64,000 nucleotides of DNA from Hymenobacter caeli (GCF_013294115.1 NZ_JABSNP010000024.1:1-64000), one strand, 5' to 3'; counted from the stretch's first letter, positions 50,451 through 60,007 are shown. Program-made: numbers and translations. The notes: generated by a model from the letters alone, not told the origin.

Positions 50451-53400
50451 TGCTCACCGCTGCGGCCCGCGGGCGGGCCTCGCTGGGCGGGTAGCCGAAG
50501 TGGCGCGAGAAGCTGGTGGAGAAGTTGGCGGGGTTGCCGTAGCCCACCCGGTAGCCGGCCTCGGCCACGGTGGCCGCGCCGCCGGCCAGCAGCTCGTGGG
50601 CGTGGGTGAGGCGCACGAGGCGGATGAAGTCGCCGGGGGCGTGGCCGGTGAGGGCCTTGAGCTTGCGGTGCAGCTGGGTGCGGCTCAGGGCCAGGGCGTG
50701 GGCCAGGGCTTCCACGTCGAGGGCTTCGTCGTCGAGGGCCAGCTCCACGGCCGCCCGCACGCGGGCCAGAAACGCTTCCTCCAGCGTGGGCGGGCCGGGC
50801 GGGGGCGCGTCGGCCACCGCCCGGCGGTACGCCTCCTGGAGCTGCTGGCGGCCGTGGACGAGGTTGCGCAGCTGGGCCAGCAGCTCCTCGCGCCGGAAGG
50901 GCTTGGTGAGGTAGGCGTCGGCCCCGGTGTCGAGGCCCTGGAGGCGGCTGGGCAGGTCGGCCTTGGCCGTGAGCAACACGATGGGAATGTGGCTCGTGCG
51001 CTCGTCCTCCTTCAGGGCCCGGCACACGCCGTAGCCGTCGAGGCGGGGCATCATGGCGTCGGTCAGCACGAGGTCGGGCAGGTGCTCGCGGGCCAGGGCC
51101 ACGCCGGCTTCGCCGTCTTCGGCTTCGAGCAGGTGGTAGGCGGGGCCCAGCACGGCCCGCAGGTAGGCCCGCACGTCGGCGTTGTCTTCGATGAGCAGCA
51201 CCAGCGGCGCGTCCGGCGCGGGGGCCGGGCCGGGGGCCGGAGCGTCGGCGGCGTCGGCGGCGTCGGCGGCGGGCAAAGCAACGGCCCGTAACGCCGGCTT
51301 GGCCGGGGCCTCAGCCGGGGCCAGCGACGCCGGCGCGGCTTCGGCGGCGGGCCGCAGCGGCAGGCGCACGGTGGCGGTGGTGCCGCGGCCCGGCTCGCTG
51401 GCCAGGGCAATGGTGCCGCCGTGCAGCTCCACCAGCTCCTTGGTGAGGGCCAGGCCGATGCCGGAGCCCTCGTGGGCGCGGGTGTCGGAGGCGTCGGCCT
51501 GGTAAAAGCGGTCGAAGACGTGCGGCAGCTGCGCCGCCGCGATGCCGCAGCCCGTGTCGCGCACCGTCAGCTCCAGCCAGGCGGGGGCCCCGGGGGCCCC
51601 TTCGGTCCCGGCCACGCGCAGGCCCACGGCCACGGTGCCGGCGCTGGGCGTGAACTTGAAGGCGTTGGCGAGCAGGTTGACCAGGATTTTCTCCAGCTTG
51701 TCGGCGTCGAACGCGGCGGGCAGTACGGGCCGGTCGGCCTCGAACGAGTACCCGATGCCGCGCTGCTCGGCCAGCGACTCGAACGAGCCCACCAGCCCGC
51801 GCACGAAGGCCACCGCGTCGCCCGGGGCGAGGGCCAGGGCCTGCTGGCCGGCCTCGAGGCGGCCCAGGTCGAGGAGCTGGTTGATGAGGTGCAGCAGGCG
51901 CTGGGCGTTGCGCTGCACCAGGGCGGCCTGCTGGCGGGTGGCCGGCTCGCGGGTGTCGGCCGCGATTTGGGCGGCGGGCCCGAGCATGAGCGTGAGCGGG
52001 GTGCGGAACTCGTGGGTGATGTTGGTGAAGAAGCGCGTTTTCTCTTGGTCCAGGGCCCGGAGGCGGTCGGCCTGCGCCGTGATTTCGTCTTTCTGCGCGG
52101 CCAGCACGTGGTTTTGCTGACTGATTTCCTCGGTGCGGGCCCGCACGGTGGCCTCCAGGCGCTCGTTCTGGGCGCTGACGAGCCGGCGGCGCTCGGTTTC
52201 CTGGGCCAGGGTTTGGGCCGAGAGTTGCTCCACCTGCCGCAGCTGCGCTTCCAGGTGGCGGCGGGTGGCGGCAAACTCGCGGGCCAGGTACACCGACATG
52301 CACACGGGCAGCAGTAGAAAGCCCAGCTGAATGGTGAGCAGCTGGGCCAGCGAATAGTACCGGACCCACACGTGAAAGACGTCGTACGCCGCAAACACCT
52401 GCACCAGAATGGTGGCCACCACGCCCACGGCCACCGGGCCGATGCCGGGCCGCCCCCGCCGCCACGCCCGGCCCAGCACCCGCAGCATGTCCAGCCACGG
52501 CAGCAGAAAAATGGCCGCCAGCAGCGGCTGGTGGGGCCATTCCTGGGCCTGCGCGGCGGGCTGCGCCAGCCACATTGCCACCAGCGCCGCGCGCAACAGC
52601 CCCACCAGCGCCAGCCAGCGCCAGGGCAGGTGCCCTTCGCACACCGAATAGAGAAAGACCAGCAGCAACACCGAATTAACGGCTTGCGCCACCGCGAAAC
52701 CCAGCTGCAGCCACTGCAGCAAGGCCACGTCGGACTCGGTGCTGCGGAAGTACACCACCAGGGCGGTGCCCATGAGCGCCCCCGCGTAGAGGCTGAAGTA
52801 CAGGTTGGCCCGCTGGGGCCGGTAGAACAGGAACAAAAAGAAGTGCAGCAGCGCCAGCAGCCCGGTGCCGGTTATCACCATCAGGTGCAGCGAGCGCACC
52901 CGCATGAGGCGGATTTGCTCGGCCTGGAGGCGAACGGCCGGGGCCACGCGCAGGGCAAAGCCCCCGTAGGGCGGCGGCCAGGCCCCGAAGCGGGCGTAGC
53001 GCACGGCCAGCAAGTGCGGCCCCGCGGTGCGGAGCAGGAAGGGCAGCGTGAGGTAGCGCGGGCTGAGGCCCCGGGTGGTTTGGGCCGAAGTACCCACGGT
53101 GCCGATGCTCCCCAGCCGCTGCCCGTCGAGGTAGATGTCGGAAGCCCCCTGCTGCACAATGGCCAGGCCCAGCGGCTGGCCCAGCAGGGCCGAATCGAGG
53201 GTGAAGCGCAGCCGGAAGCAGCCCAGCCCGCGCCAGCCGGGCGGCGGTGCCTCCACCAGAAAGTTGGGGTCGGCCAGCGGCCAGCCCTGGTCGGGCGTGG
53301 CGGGGCTGGCCCAGCCGGGCGGCTGGCCCGGCTGGTAGCGCCAGCGCCCGGTGTCGTCGAGGCGCTGCATGGCCGGTGCGTTGACCAGGGCCGCCCGCAG

Positions 53401-53526
53401 GAGCAGCAGGGCGCTGGCGGGCGCGGCCGAACGGAGAACCGGCCGGCCGGCAGCGCGGGCCGCGGGCCTACCCAGCAGGCCGTGGCCAACGAGTAGGGCG
53501 AGGATAAGCAGGCAGCGGATTTTCAT
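50446..53526 (-). CDS. Hybrid sensor histidine kinase/response regulator with AraC output (7TMR-DISM)
   Basis: A 1026-residue one-protein two-component system. Signal peptide MKIRCLLILALLVGHGLLG; a periplasmic jelly-roll DISM domain (about 30-215); seven membrane helices (about 220-420); a coiled coil; HisKA with the phospho-acceptor in FFTNITHEFRTPLTLMLGPA (about 504); HATPase with LVNLLANAFKFTP and DTGCGIAAAQLPHVFDRFYQ; receiver VLLIEDNADVRAYLRAVLG with DAMMPRLDG (about 822); and an AraC helix-turn-helix at the C-terminus (LALSRTQLHRKLKALTGHAP, YGNPANFSTSFSRHFGYPPS). The ligand is unknown; carbohydrates or envelope signals are typical. Stop lies within a small repeat hairpin. Confidence 0.94.
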   Translation of the reverse strand: MKIRCLLILALLVGHGLLGRPAARAAGRPVLRSAAPASALLLLRAALVNAPAMQRLDDTGRWRYQPGQPPGWASPATPDQGWPLADPNFLVEAPPPGWRGLGCFRLRFTLDSALLGQPLGLAIVQQGASDIYLDGQRLGSIGTVGTSAQTTRGLSPRYLTLPFLLRTAGPHLLAVRYARFGAWPPPYGGFALRVAPAVRLQAEQIRLMRVRSLHLMVITGTGLLALLHFFLFLFYRPQRANLYFSLYAGALMGTALVVYFRSTESDVALLQWLQLGFAVAQAVNSVLLLVFLYSVCEGHLPWRWLALVGLLRAALVAMWLAQPAAQAQEWPHQPLLAAIFLLPWLDMLRVLGRAWRRGRPGIGPVAVGVVATILVQVFAAYDVFHVWVRYYSLAQLLTIQLGFLLLPVCMSVYLAREFAATRRHLEAQLRQVEQLSAQTLAQETERRRLVSAQNERLEATVRARTEEISQQNHVLAAQKDEITAQADRLRALDQEKTRFFTNITHEFRTPLTLMLGPAAQIAADTREPATRQQAALVQRNAQRLLHLINQLLDLGRLEAGQQALALAPGDAVAFVRGLVGSFESLAEQRGIGYSFEADRPVLPAAFDADKLEKILVNLLANAFKFTPSAGTVAVGLRVAGTEGAPGAPAWLELTVRDTGCGIAAAQLPHVFDRFYQADASDTRAHEGSGIGLALTKELVELHGGTIALASEPGRGTTATVRLPLRPAAEAAPASLAPAEAPAKPALRAVALPAADAADAADAPAPGPAPAPDAPLVLLIEDNADVRAYLRAVLGPAYHLLEAEDGEAGVALAREHLPDLVLTDAMMPRLDGYGVCRALKEDERTSHIPIVLLTAKADLPSRLQGLDTGADAYLTKPFRREELLAQLRNLVHGRQQLQEAYRRAVADAPPPGPPTLEEAFLARVRAAVELALDDEALDVEALAHALALSRTQLHRKLKALTGHAPGDFIRLVRLTHAHELLAGGAATVAEAGYRVGYGNPANFSTSFSRHFGYPPSEARPRAAAVSS

Positions 53527-53932
53527 GGGCAGCGGCCCCGCGGGGGCCCGGCGTGGGGCGGCGCACCAGGGGCAGCGGGCCCCGGCACTGCCCAAACCAC
53601 GGTTGGTAGAGGACTATTTTATGAAGATATAGCGAAATTTTTATGCTTGCTCATCAGCAGTCAAATAAACTGGTTTTTCCGCCCAAAAAAACCGCAAATC
53701 CGGGCTGTGCAACTTCCCCAAACGCCTTTGCAACCTGCGCAAACGCCGCCGCTCCGTGGGCACATGCTTTTGCCCGTTCCGCAAACGCCGCCCGGGGCGG
53801 GGGCTTCGTGCTTTGCAATCGTTCAAACGGTCCACTTTTCCATTCCCTTACCGCCATGCAAGCCCGCCCGCCGCCCGGTTTCCCCGCCCCAGTCTTTTCC
53901 CCCTTTTCCCCACCCTTTCACCTCTCCCGACC
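53527..53932. other. Intergenic region upstream of the hybrid kinase and the small secreted gene
   Basis: This 405-base region has no convincing gene. Short open frames exist on both strands but have no start context or family signal. A word close to CAAACGCC recurs three or four times between 53730 and 53800, and the kinase promoter must lie near 53600. Confidence 0.45.
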
Positions 53933-54313
53933 ATGAAAACCTGCTCCCACCGCTGGGCCTTCGGGCTGCTCTTCCTCTTAGGCTTGCTGGCGGGCCCCGC
54001 CCGGGCCCAGGCCCCGGCGGCCCGCCCGGGCCCGGGCTATTGGAACGTCGAAACCAACCTCGCCACGCACGACTACACCCTGGTGCGCTTCTACGACGGC
54101 CACGACCGGCTCGTGTACCAGGAGCGGCTGGCGGGCCTGTGCCTCGACCTGGCCCGCCCCGCCGCCCACCGCTGCCGCCGCACCGCCCGCCAGCTCAACC
54201 GCGCCCTGGCCCGCGTGCTGCGCGACCCCGCCGCGGCCGCCCGGGCCCCCGGCCTGCTGGCCCGGCAGCTCGGCCCCGACCGCCGCCTGCAACACCTGTA
54301 CGCCGTCCGCTAA
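53933..54313 (+). CDS. Small secreted hypothetical protein
   Basis: A 126-residue exported protein with signal MKTCSHRWAFGLLFLLGLLA and cleavage after ARAQ. The mature part contains ETNLATHDYTLVRFYDGHDR, LVYQERLAGLCLDLARPA and a helical basic C-terminus. It appears distantly related to the next gene: both have a beta-strand start and a LVYQE/VLYEQ strand. No known function. Confidence 0.72.
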   Translation: MKTCSHRWAFGLLFLLGLLAGPARAQAPAARPGPGYWNVETNLATHDYTLVRFYDGHDRLVYQERLAGLCLDLARPAAHRCRRTARQLNRALARVLRDPAAAARAPGLLARQLGPDRRLQHLYAVR

Positions 54314-54398
54314 GCCGTTCGTCCCCACCCGCCGCGTTCGCCGCGCTTTTCGCCGTTCGCTTTCCTTTTTTTCCTGCTTTGCCCACTCTTTCCGAGCC

Positions 54399-54866
54399 AT
54401 GAAAACTTTCCCATTGCCCAGCCCTTCCCTCCCGTTCGTTGCCGCCCGTTGGGGCCAGTGGCGCACCGTATTGCTGCTGAGCGCGCTGCTGGGGGCCTTT
54501 GGGCCCCGCGCCGCCCGCGCCCAGCAAAACACCCCCTTGGCCGGGGCCTACCAAACCCACGACCTGACCTACCGGGTCTGGGGCTGCAACCCCGCCCGCC
54601 TGGCCGGCCGGGTCCAGGTACTCGGCGACAACGGCGCGGTCCTGTACGAGCAGCGCAGCTCGGCCCTCAGCTTCGGCGGGCTGCTCAACCTGAGCGACCT
54701 GCCGGACGGCCGCTACGCGCTGGTGGTCGAAATCGGGCGCGAGAAGCACCGTTTCGGCGTGCAGCTGCGCACCACCGAGCAGCGCCTGGCGGAGGTGAGC
54801 GGCGACCAGACGCCGGCCGCCCCGCGCCTGCTGAGCGCCTTCCGCCCCGCCCCAACGGAGCGCTGA
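54399..54866 (+). CDS. Small secreted hypothetical protein, similar in plan to its neighbour
   Basis: A 155-residue protein with a long signal region (RWGQWRTVLLLSALLGAF, cleavage near ARAQ). The mature part AYQTHDLTYRVWGCNPARLA, VQVLGDNGAVLYEQRSSALS, LLNLSDLPDGRYALVVEIG and KHRFGVQLRTTEQ looks like an immunoglobulin-like beta sandwich of the kind seen in T9SS-linked or DUF3244 proteins. It is tandem with the previous gene. A perfect 68-base palindrome follows the stop. Confidence 0.72.
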   Translation: MKTFPLPSPSLPFVAARWGQWRTVLLLSALLGAFGPRAARAQQNTPLAGAYQTHDLTYRVWGCNPARLAGRVQVLGDNGAVLYEQRSSALSFGGLLNLSDLPDGRYALVVEIGREKHRFGVQLRTTEQRLAEVSGDQTPAAPRLLSAFRPAPTER

Positions 54867-54873
54867 CCGGACC

Positions 54874-54941
54874 GGCGGGCCCCGTTCGGCCCCCGCCCCG
54901 CCCGCCCGGGCGGGCGGGGCGGGGGCCGAACGGGGCCCGCC
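54874..54941. repeat. Perfect 34-bp GC-rich palindrome
   Basis: The arm 54874-54907 is the exact reverse complement of 54908-54941, with no loop. It consists almost only of G and C. It lies 8 bases after a stop codon and has no T-tract. In vivo it would extrude as a cruciform or act as an RNA hairpin. Confidence 0.95.
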
Positions 54942-55043
54942 GCTGCCCGGGTGCTTCAACTATTTACTTAACAAATACTTACAAGGTAATTTTTCACCCG
55001 TCACCCTCCCTTCACCAATCCCTTCCCTCAGTTGCCTGCTCTT

Positions 55044-56345
55044 ATGAAAAACATTTTTCTACTCTCCTGCGCCGCGCCGCTGGCCGCGGGCCTGTTGCTG
55101 GCCTCCTCCTCCTGCCAGAAAGACGCGACCGAAGCCCCCGGGGCCGTGGCCCCCACCGCCGTGCTGGCCTGGAACCAGGCCGGCACCGTGGCCGTCACGC
55201 GCCTGACCAACCCGGCCACCGGCTTCTTCGTGCTGCCCCACATCGAGGCGCGGGTGTACGCCATCGAGAACCTGGCCATGTACGACGCGCTGAACAACAT
55301 CCAGCAAAAAAATACCCCCTACGCCTTGCAGGGGCCCCTGGTGCCCGCCGCCGCGCCCGATGCCGCGGTGGCCGCCGCCGCCCACGACGCGCTGGTGGCG
55401 GTGCTGCCCGACGAGAAAGCCTACGTCGATTCGCTCTACCTCGCCACGCTGGCAAAAATCGGCGACGGCGACGCCAAGGCCCAGGGCGTGGCCCTGGGCC
55501 AGGCGGCGGCCAAGGCCGTGCTGGCCAAGCGGGCGGGCGACGGCGCGGACGCGGCCCAGACGCCGTTTCCGATTGGCCCCAACCCCGGCGACTACCAGTA
55601 CACCCCGCCCTTCGACGGGCCCCCGTTCAACGGCTACTACGCCCTGGCGGGCTGGAAAGACGTGAAGCCCTTCGTGCTCACGGCGGGCAACCAGTTCCGC
55701 CCCGGGCCCCCGCCGGCGCTGACCTCGGACGCCTACACCGCCGACTTTAACGAAGTGAAGGCGGTGGGCGGGGCCACCAGCGCCACCCGCACGGCCGACC
55801 AGGCCGCCAGCGCCCAGTTCTGGCTCGACAACTCGCCCCTGGTCTGGTTCCGCGTGGCCCGCGCCGCCCTGGCCGCCAAGCCCGCCGATGCCTACGCCAC
55901 CGTGCGGCTGCTGGCCCAGCTGGAAATGGCCGAAACCGATTCCTACATCGCCATGTGCGACGCCAAGTACGCCTACAAGCGCTGGCGGCCCATCACCGCC
56001 ATCCGCCAGGCCGCCGCCGACGGCAACCCCAACACCGCGCCCGACGCCGCCTGGCTGCCTTTCGCCTTTCCCAACCCGCCCGACGCCGACTACCCCTCGG
56101 GCCACGGCTCGGCGGGCGGGGCCGCCACCGCCGTGCTGCAAAGCTATTTCGGCACCGACGCCGTGGCGTTTGCCATCACCAGCAACGCCGGCAAAACCCG
56201 CAGCTACACCAGCTTCAGCCAGGCGGCCGCCGAAAACTCCCTCTCGCGGCTGTACGCCGGCTACCATTTCCGCACGTCCACGATGCAGGGCCAGGCCATG
56301 GGCGCCCAAGTGGGGGCCTTCGTGGCGGCCAACGCGCTGAAGTAG
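55044..56345 (+). CDS. Vanadium-dependent haloperoxidase-like lipoprotein
   Basis: A 433-residue exported protein with lipobox LASSSC. The C-terminal half carries the vanadate site of the PAP2/haloperoxidase superfamily: KRWRPITAIRQ, DYPSGHGSAGGAATAVL and SRLYAGYHFRTSTMQGQ. The N-terminal half is helical and fits the two-domain bundle of these enzymes. It could oxidise halides or be an acid phosphatase; both reactions occur in the superfamily. Start MKNIFLLSCAAPLAAG at 55044. A strong bidirectional terminator follows. Confidence 0.87.
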   Translation: MKNIFLLSCAAPLAAGLLLASSSCQKDATEAPGAVAPTAVLAWNQAGTVAVTRLTNPATGFFVLPHIEARVYAIENLAMYDALNNIQQKNTPYALQGPLVPAAAPDAAVAAAAHDALVAVLPDEKAYVDSLYLATLAKIGDGDAKAQGVALGQAAAKAVLAKRAGDGADAAQTPFPIGPNPGDYQYTPPFDGPPFNGYYALAGWKDVKPFVLTAGNQFRPGPPPALTSDAYTADFNEVKAVGGATSATRTADQAASAQFWLDNSPLVWFRVARAALAAKPADAYATVRLLAQLEMAETDSYIAMCDAKYAYKRWRPITAIRQAAADGNPNTAPDAAWLPFAFPNPPDADYPSGHGSAGGAATAVLQSYFGTDAVAFAITSNAGKTRSYTSFSQAAAENSLSRLYAGYHFRTSTMQGQAMGAQVGAFVAANALK

Positions 56346-56414
56346 GGCCCCGGGGCGGGCCCAGCCGGTCCCTCACCCAAGCACTGGGGGCGGTTCCCAG
56401 GCGAAGAAGAAAAT

Positions 56415-56467
56415 AAAAAGGGAAGGAATAAAAATCTGACGACCAGGTTTTTATTCCTTCCCTTTTT
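56415..56467. terminator. Bidirectional intrinsic terminator
   Basis: A perfect 20-bp stem (56415-56434 with 56448-56467) starts with A5 and ends with T5, between the convergent haloperoxidase-like and tamL genes. Confidence 0.93.
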
Positions 56468-56527
56468 TACTTTACCCCAAAGCCGTTTCGGCGCCGGCGC
56501 ACATGCCACCCCACCCGAAGAACTGTG

Positions 56528-59173
56528 CTAAAACGGGTACCCGATGCCCAGGTTGAAGGCCGGCACGTGGTCGCCGTCTTTGTAGACGTATTTCACGGCC
56601 CAGCGCGCATTGCTTGGGGCGGTGGGGTCATAAATTTTGGCCGCCAGGTCAAGGCGCAGGATGAGGAAGGTGAAGTCCAGGCGGATGCCCACGCCCGAGC
56701 CCACCGCGAACTGCCGGTAGAACGAACCCAGCGCAAACTCGGAACCCGGGCGCTGGGGGTCGGCGGTGATGTTCCAGGTGTTGCCGTAGTCCGTGAAGAA
56801 GGCCCCCTTGATGAACGAGTAGATGGGGAAGCGGTACTCCACGCTGCCTTCGAGCAGCAGCTCGCCGGGCTGTTCCGATTTGTAGTCGCGCTGCACCGAG
56901 CCGTCGGGGTTCGTGACGGTGGCCGAGAAGCCGCCCACGCCCAGGCGGCGCGGCTTCCAGGCCCGCACGCTGTTGCTGCCCCCGGCAAACAGGTACTTGT
57001 CGTAGGCCACAGTGTAGAGTCCGTCGGTTTTGGTGAGGGCGTGCACCACGCCCCCGTTGAAGCGGTACACCAGGAAATGGTCGGGCGAGAGCTTGTGGTA
57101 GCGGCGGTAATCGGCCGTGAACTTGGCGAAGTCGTACACTGCCACGTTGGGGTTGTACCAACGGGCGTTGCGGTACAGGTCGCGGGTGAGGCCGCCCACT
57201 TCTAAAAACAGGCGCAGGTAGTGCGCGTCGCGGGTTTCGTTGAAGTCGTTGGAGTTGTAGAGCGACGTGGCGCTCATGCTCGGCTCGTAGAGCCGCACAA
57301 AGGAGCGGTACAGCGGCGAGCCGAGGTAGGTGCGCAACGAGTCGAGCTGGTGCTGAAAAAAACTGTCAATTTTGGTTGTGTTCACCACGTTTTGCACAAA
57401 CGGCGAAATCACGAACTGGTGAAACGCCGAGCGCTGCCAGATGTAGTCGTAGGTCAGCTCCACGTTGGTGCGCGTGTACTCGGGGCGGCTCACGTAGGTA
57501 TCGGACAGCGAGAAGCGCGTTTTGGGGTTGTAGCGCGAGAGGTAGCGGTTGGTGCGGAACGGCACCAGGAACTGCGGCAGCACCAGGGCCGCTGTGGCCC
57601 CGAACAACGTAGTGTACTCGTCGCCGCCCGTCACCCGGTTGAACTGCCCCTCGAAGCCCACGCGCACGCCCAGCTCCAGCACCTCGGCCCCGCCGAAGGG
57701 GTTGCGGGTTTTGAAGCGCACATTGACGAAGGGCCCCGGCAAGTTGGCCACGTAAGTGCCCCCAAATTCGGTGGTTTCCTGAAACCTGGGGGCCGGTGTG
57801 GCCGTCACCACCGCGTCGAGCAGGCCGGTGGCGGCGGTGCTGTCGGCCGGGGCGCCCGTTCCCACCTTGCGGTACGTCACGGGGTTGAAGCGGAACATGT
57901 CGAGGTCGGCGAACTGGCGCTGCGTGAGCTGGGTGCGCGGCAGGCTGTAGCGCTGGCCCGGGCGCACGGCCACCTTGCCGGCCAGCAGGCGGGGGTTGTA
58001 GCGCTGGCGGTAGGCGCTGAACTGCACCGAATCGACTTCCGTCGTGTCGGTGCGCGGGCCCAGGCGGGCGCGGGGGCCCGCGCCCAGCGGGTTCGACTGG
58101 CCGGCCTGGCCCAGGCGGCCGGGCCCGCGGGTGCGCCGGGCGGTGTCGGCCACGGCCACGCGCAGCGAGCGGCCCACCCCGGCGTCGGTCACGACCGCCA
58201 CCTGGCGCAGCGTGTACACCCGGTGCGGCAGGCCGGGCCCCGGGTTGGCGATGAGCGTGCGCAGGCGCACGGTGAAGGCCTGGTAGCTGGTGTCGGCCTC
58301 GAGGGTGACGTAGGCCTGGCGGAAATCGTAGTAGCCCTGGCTTTTGAGCAAGGCCTCGAGCCGGGCCCGCTCCTGGCCGATGAGGTCCTCGTTGTAGTGG
58401 TCGCCCACCTTCAGCAAGCTCGCGCCCTGGGCCCGGCGCACCGCGGCGGCCACGCCCGAGTCGGGAATGCTCTGCGTGAGCTGGCTCACCACGAAGGCGG
58501 CCCCCTCGCGCACGCGGTACGTCACCGTCACGCGCTGGTAGAGCTTGGCGCGGTCGGCCGAGTCGGCGGCGGCGTTGCGGCCGGCCAGCAGCCGCAGCAG
58601 CAGCCCGTGGCGGTAGCGGGCCGTGTCGGCGGCCACCACCCGGGCCCGGAAATAGCCCTGGCTGCGCAAAAAGGTTGTCATCTGCTCCACCGAGCGCCGG
58701 GTGCTGGCCGAGTCGTAAATGACGGGGGCCTCGCCCAGGCGCATGATGGCGTTGCCCTTGTCGAGCACCAGCTGCTTGCGGTTCAGCTGCCGCTCGCGGC
58801 GGGCCAGCAGCTGGCCCAGCCTGGCCGAGTCGGAGCCGGCGGCGGCGCGGCGCTTTTCAAAGTCCTGGCGGATGGCCGCCAGCTGCTTTTTGATGCGGGC
58901 CGAGTCGTAAAAGCGGTTCCCCAGCTGGTAGATGGCTAACTTGGGCAGCGGAAAGCGGGTGTTGGGTTTCTGCTGGGCCAGGGCCAGCAGGCGCTCCTCG
59001 TTGGCCCGCGAGGGCCCCACCACCGCCATTTTGCTGAGCAGGCGCTGGCCCGGGCGCAGCAGCCGCAGCGGCGAGCAGGCCGCCAAGGCCGCCGCGCCGG
59101 CCAGCAGCAGCCAGGCCAGGGGCCGCCAGGGGCGCCGGCCGCTAAGTTTCGTTACCAACAGCAATGATTTCAA
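56528..59173 (-). CDS. tamL: TamL-like BamA-family outer membrane lipoprotein
   Basis: An 881-residue protein. The start is a TTG at 59173 (MKSLLLVTKLSG); the signal with lipobox AALAAC is followed by CSPLRLLRPGQRLLSKMAVV. About 40-430 are POTRA-like domains (VNTVTYRVREGAAFVVSQL pattern and YYDFRQAYVTLEADTS), then a 16-strand barrel ends with DFTFLILRLDLAAKIYDP and HVPAFNLGIGYPF. The BamA-family signature GGSNSVRAWKPRRLG (the L6 loop VRGF-like motif) is present. In Bacteroidota this lipoprotein works with TamB in lipid or protein transport to the outer membrane. Its 5' end overlaps the divergent trmH gene. Confidence 0.9.
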   Translation of the reverse strand: MKSLLLVTKLSGRRPWRPLAWLLLAGAAALAACSPLRLLRPGQRLLSKMAVVGPSRANEERLLALAQQKPNTRFPLPKLAIYQLGNRFYDSARIKKQLAAIRQDFEKRRAAAGSDSARLGQLLARRERQLNRKQLVLDKGNAIMRLGEAPVIYDSASTRRSVEQMTTFLRSQGYFRARVVAADTARYRHGLLLRLLAGRNAAADSADRAKLYQRVTVTYRVREGAAFVVSQLTQSIPDSGVAAAVRRAQGASLLKVGDHYNEDLIGQERARLEALLKSQGYYDFRQAYVTLEADTSYQAFTVRLRTLIANPGPGLPHRVYTLRQVAVVTDAGVGRSLRVAVADTARRTRGPGRLGQAGQSNPLGAGPRARLGPRTDTTEVDSVQFSAYRQRYNPRLLAGKVAVRPGQRYSLPRTQLTQRQFADLDMFRFNPVTYRKVGTGAPADSTAATGLLDAVVTATPAPRFQETTEFGGTYVANLPGPFVNVRFKTRNPFGGAEVLELGVRVGFEGQFNRVTGGDEYTTLFGATAALVLPQFLVPFRTNRYLSRYNPKTRFSLSDTYVSRPEYTRTNVELTYDYIWQRSAFHQFVISPFVQNVVNTTKIDSFFQHQLDSLRTYLGSPLYRSFVRLYEPSMSATSLYNSNDFNETRDAHYLRLFLEVGGLTRDLYRNARWYNPNVAVYDFAKFTADYRRYHKLSPDHFLVYRFNGGVVHALTKTDGLYTVAYDKYLFAGGSNSVRAWKPRRLGVGGFSATVTNPDGSVQRDYKSEQPGELLLEGSVEYRFPIYSFIKGAFFTDYGNTWNITADPQRPGSEFALGSFYRQFAVGSGVGIRLDFTFLILRLDLAAKIYDPTAPSNARWAVKYVYKDGDHVPAFNLGIGYPF

Positions 59174-59922
59174 AAGCCCAAGTCAAATACGTGCAGTCGC
59201 TGCACCAAAAAAAATACCGCCAGCGCCACGCCGCCTTCCTCGTGGAAGGCGGCAAGAGCGTCATCGAGCTGCTAAGTTCCGGGTTGGAAACCGAATCCGT
59301 GTGCTGCACCCCCGAATTTGCTGCCCAAAACCGGGCCAAACTGGCCGCCGGCCCGCCCCCGGTGCTGGTGAGCGCGGCCGAGCTGGCCCAGCTCGGCACG
59401 CTGGCCACCAACACCACCGCCCTGGCCGTGGCCCGCCGCCCCCCCGAAGCGCCGTTGCCGCCCGCCCTGGCCCAGGGGGCCCTGGTGCTGGCCCTCGACG
59501 AAGTGCGCGACCCCGGCAACCTGGGCACGCTCCTGCGCCTGGCCGACTGGTACGGCCTGCCCGGGGTGGTGCTCAGCGACACCTGCGCCGACCCCTGGGC
59601 CCCCAAAACCGTGGCCGCCAGCATGGGCAGCTTCGCCCGGGTGCGCGTCTGGCCCCGCGAGCTGGCCGCCTGGCTGGGCACGCTGCCCGCCGGCACCGCC
59701 GTCTACGGGGCCGATTTGCACGGCACCAACGTGCACCGCGCCGCCCTGGCCCCGGCCGGCGTGCTCGTCATGGGCTCCGAGTCGCACGGCCTCACGCCGG
59801 CCGTGGCCGCCCGCCTCACCCAGCGCCTGCACATCCCGCGGGGCCCCGGCGGCGGCGCCGAAAGCCTGAACGTGGCCATCTCCGCGGCCATTTTGCTGGA
59901 TAATTTCTTCCGCGGGCAGTAG
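59164..59922 (+). CDS. TrmH-family RNA 2'-O-methyltransferase (SpoU)
   Basis: A 252-residue SPOUT methyltransferase with a trefoil knot. N-terminal substrate domain KYVQSLHQKKYRQRHAAFLV and EGGKSVIELLSSG; SPOUT motifs LALDEVRDPGNLGTLLRLAD, VAASMGSFARV, LVMGSESHGLTPAVAARLTQ and IPRGPGGGAESLNVAISAAI. It methylates rRNA or tRNA ribose; the target cannot be read from the sequence. ATG 59164 is certain from the family start. It overlaps the 5' end of tamL by 10 bases. Confidence 0.94.
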   Translation: MISKAQVKYVQSLHQKKYRQRHAAFLVEGGKSVIELLSSGLETESVCCTPEFAAQNRAKLAAGPPPVLVSAAELAQLGTLATNTTALAVARRPPEAPLPPALAQGALVLALDEVRDPGNLGTLLRLADWYGLPGVVLSDTCADPWAPKTVAASMGSFARVRVWPRELAAWLGTLPAGTAVYGADLHGTNVHRAALAPAGVLVMGSESHGLTPAVAARLTQRLHIPRGPGGGAESLNVAISAAILLDNFFRGQ

Positions 59923-59935
59923 AGCGGATGCAGAT

Positions 59936-59996
59936 AACAAGCAAGCGAACCGCCGAGTCGAACGATGCGCTCGTTCGGCCTAGCGGCTCGCTTGTT
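59936..59996. repeat. Imperfect palindrome at the end of the trmH gene
   Basis: The core CGAACGA (59959-59965) pairs with TCGTTCG (59971-59977), and the outer AACAAGC and GCTTGTT pair, with a few mismatches and a 4-base bulge. It lies 14 bases after the stop and 12 bases before the stop of the convergent porin gene. Confidence 0.75.
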
Positions 59997-60007
59997 CGGT
60001 AGGTTAG

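Noticed and set aside
55044-56345. Ordinary acid phosphatase (PAP2) for the lipoprotein at 55044
   Set aside because: The domain plan and the KRWRPITAIR, DYPSGHGS and AGYHF motifs fit the vanadium haloperoxidase group better, though activity cannot be told from sequence.
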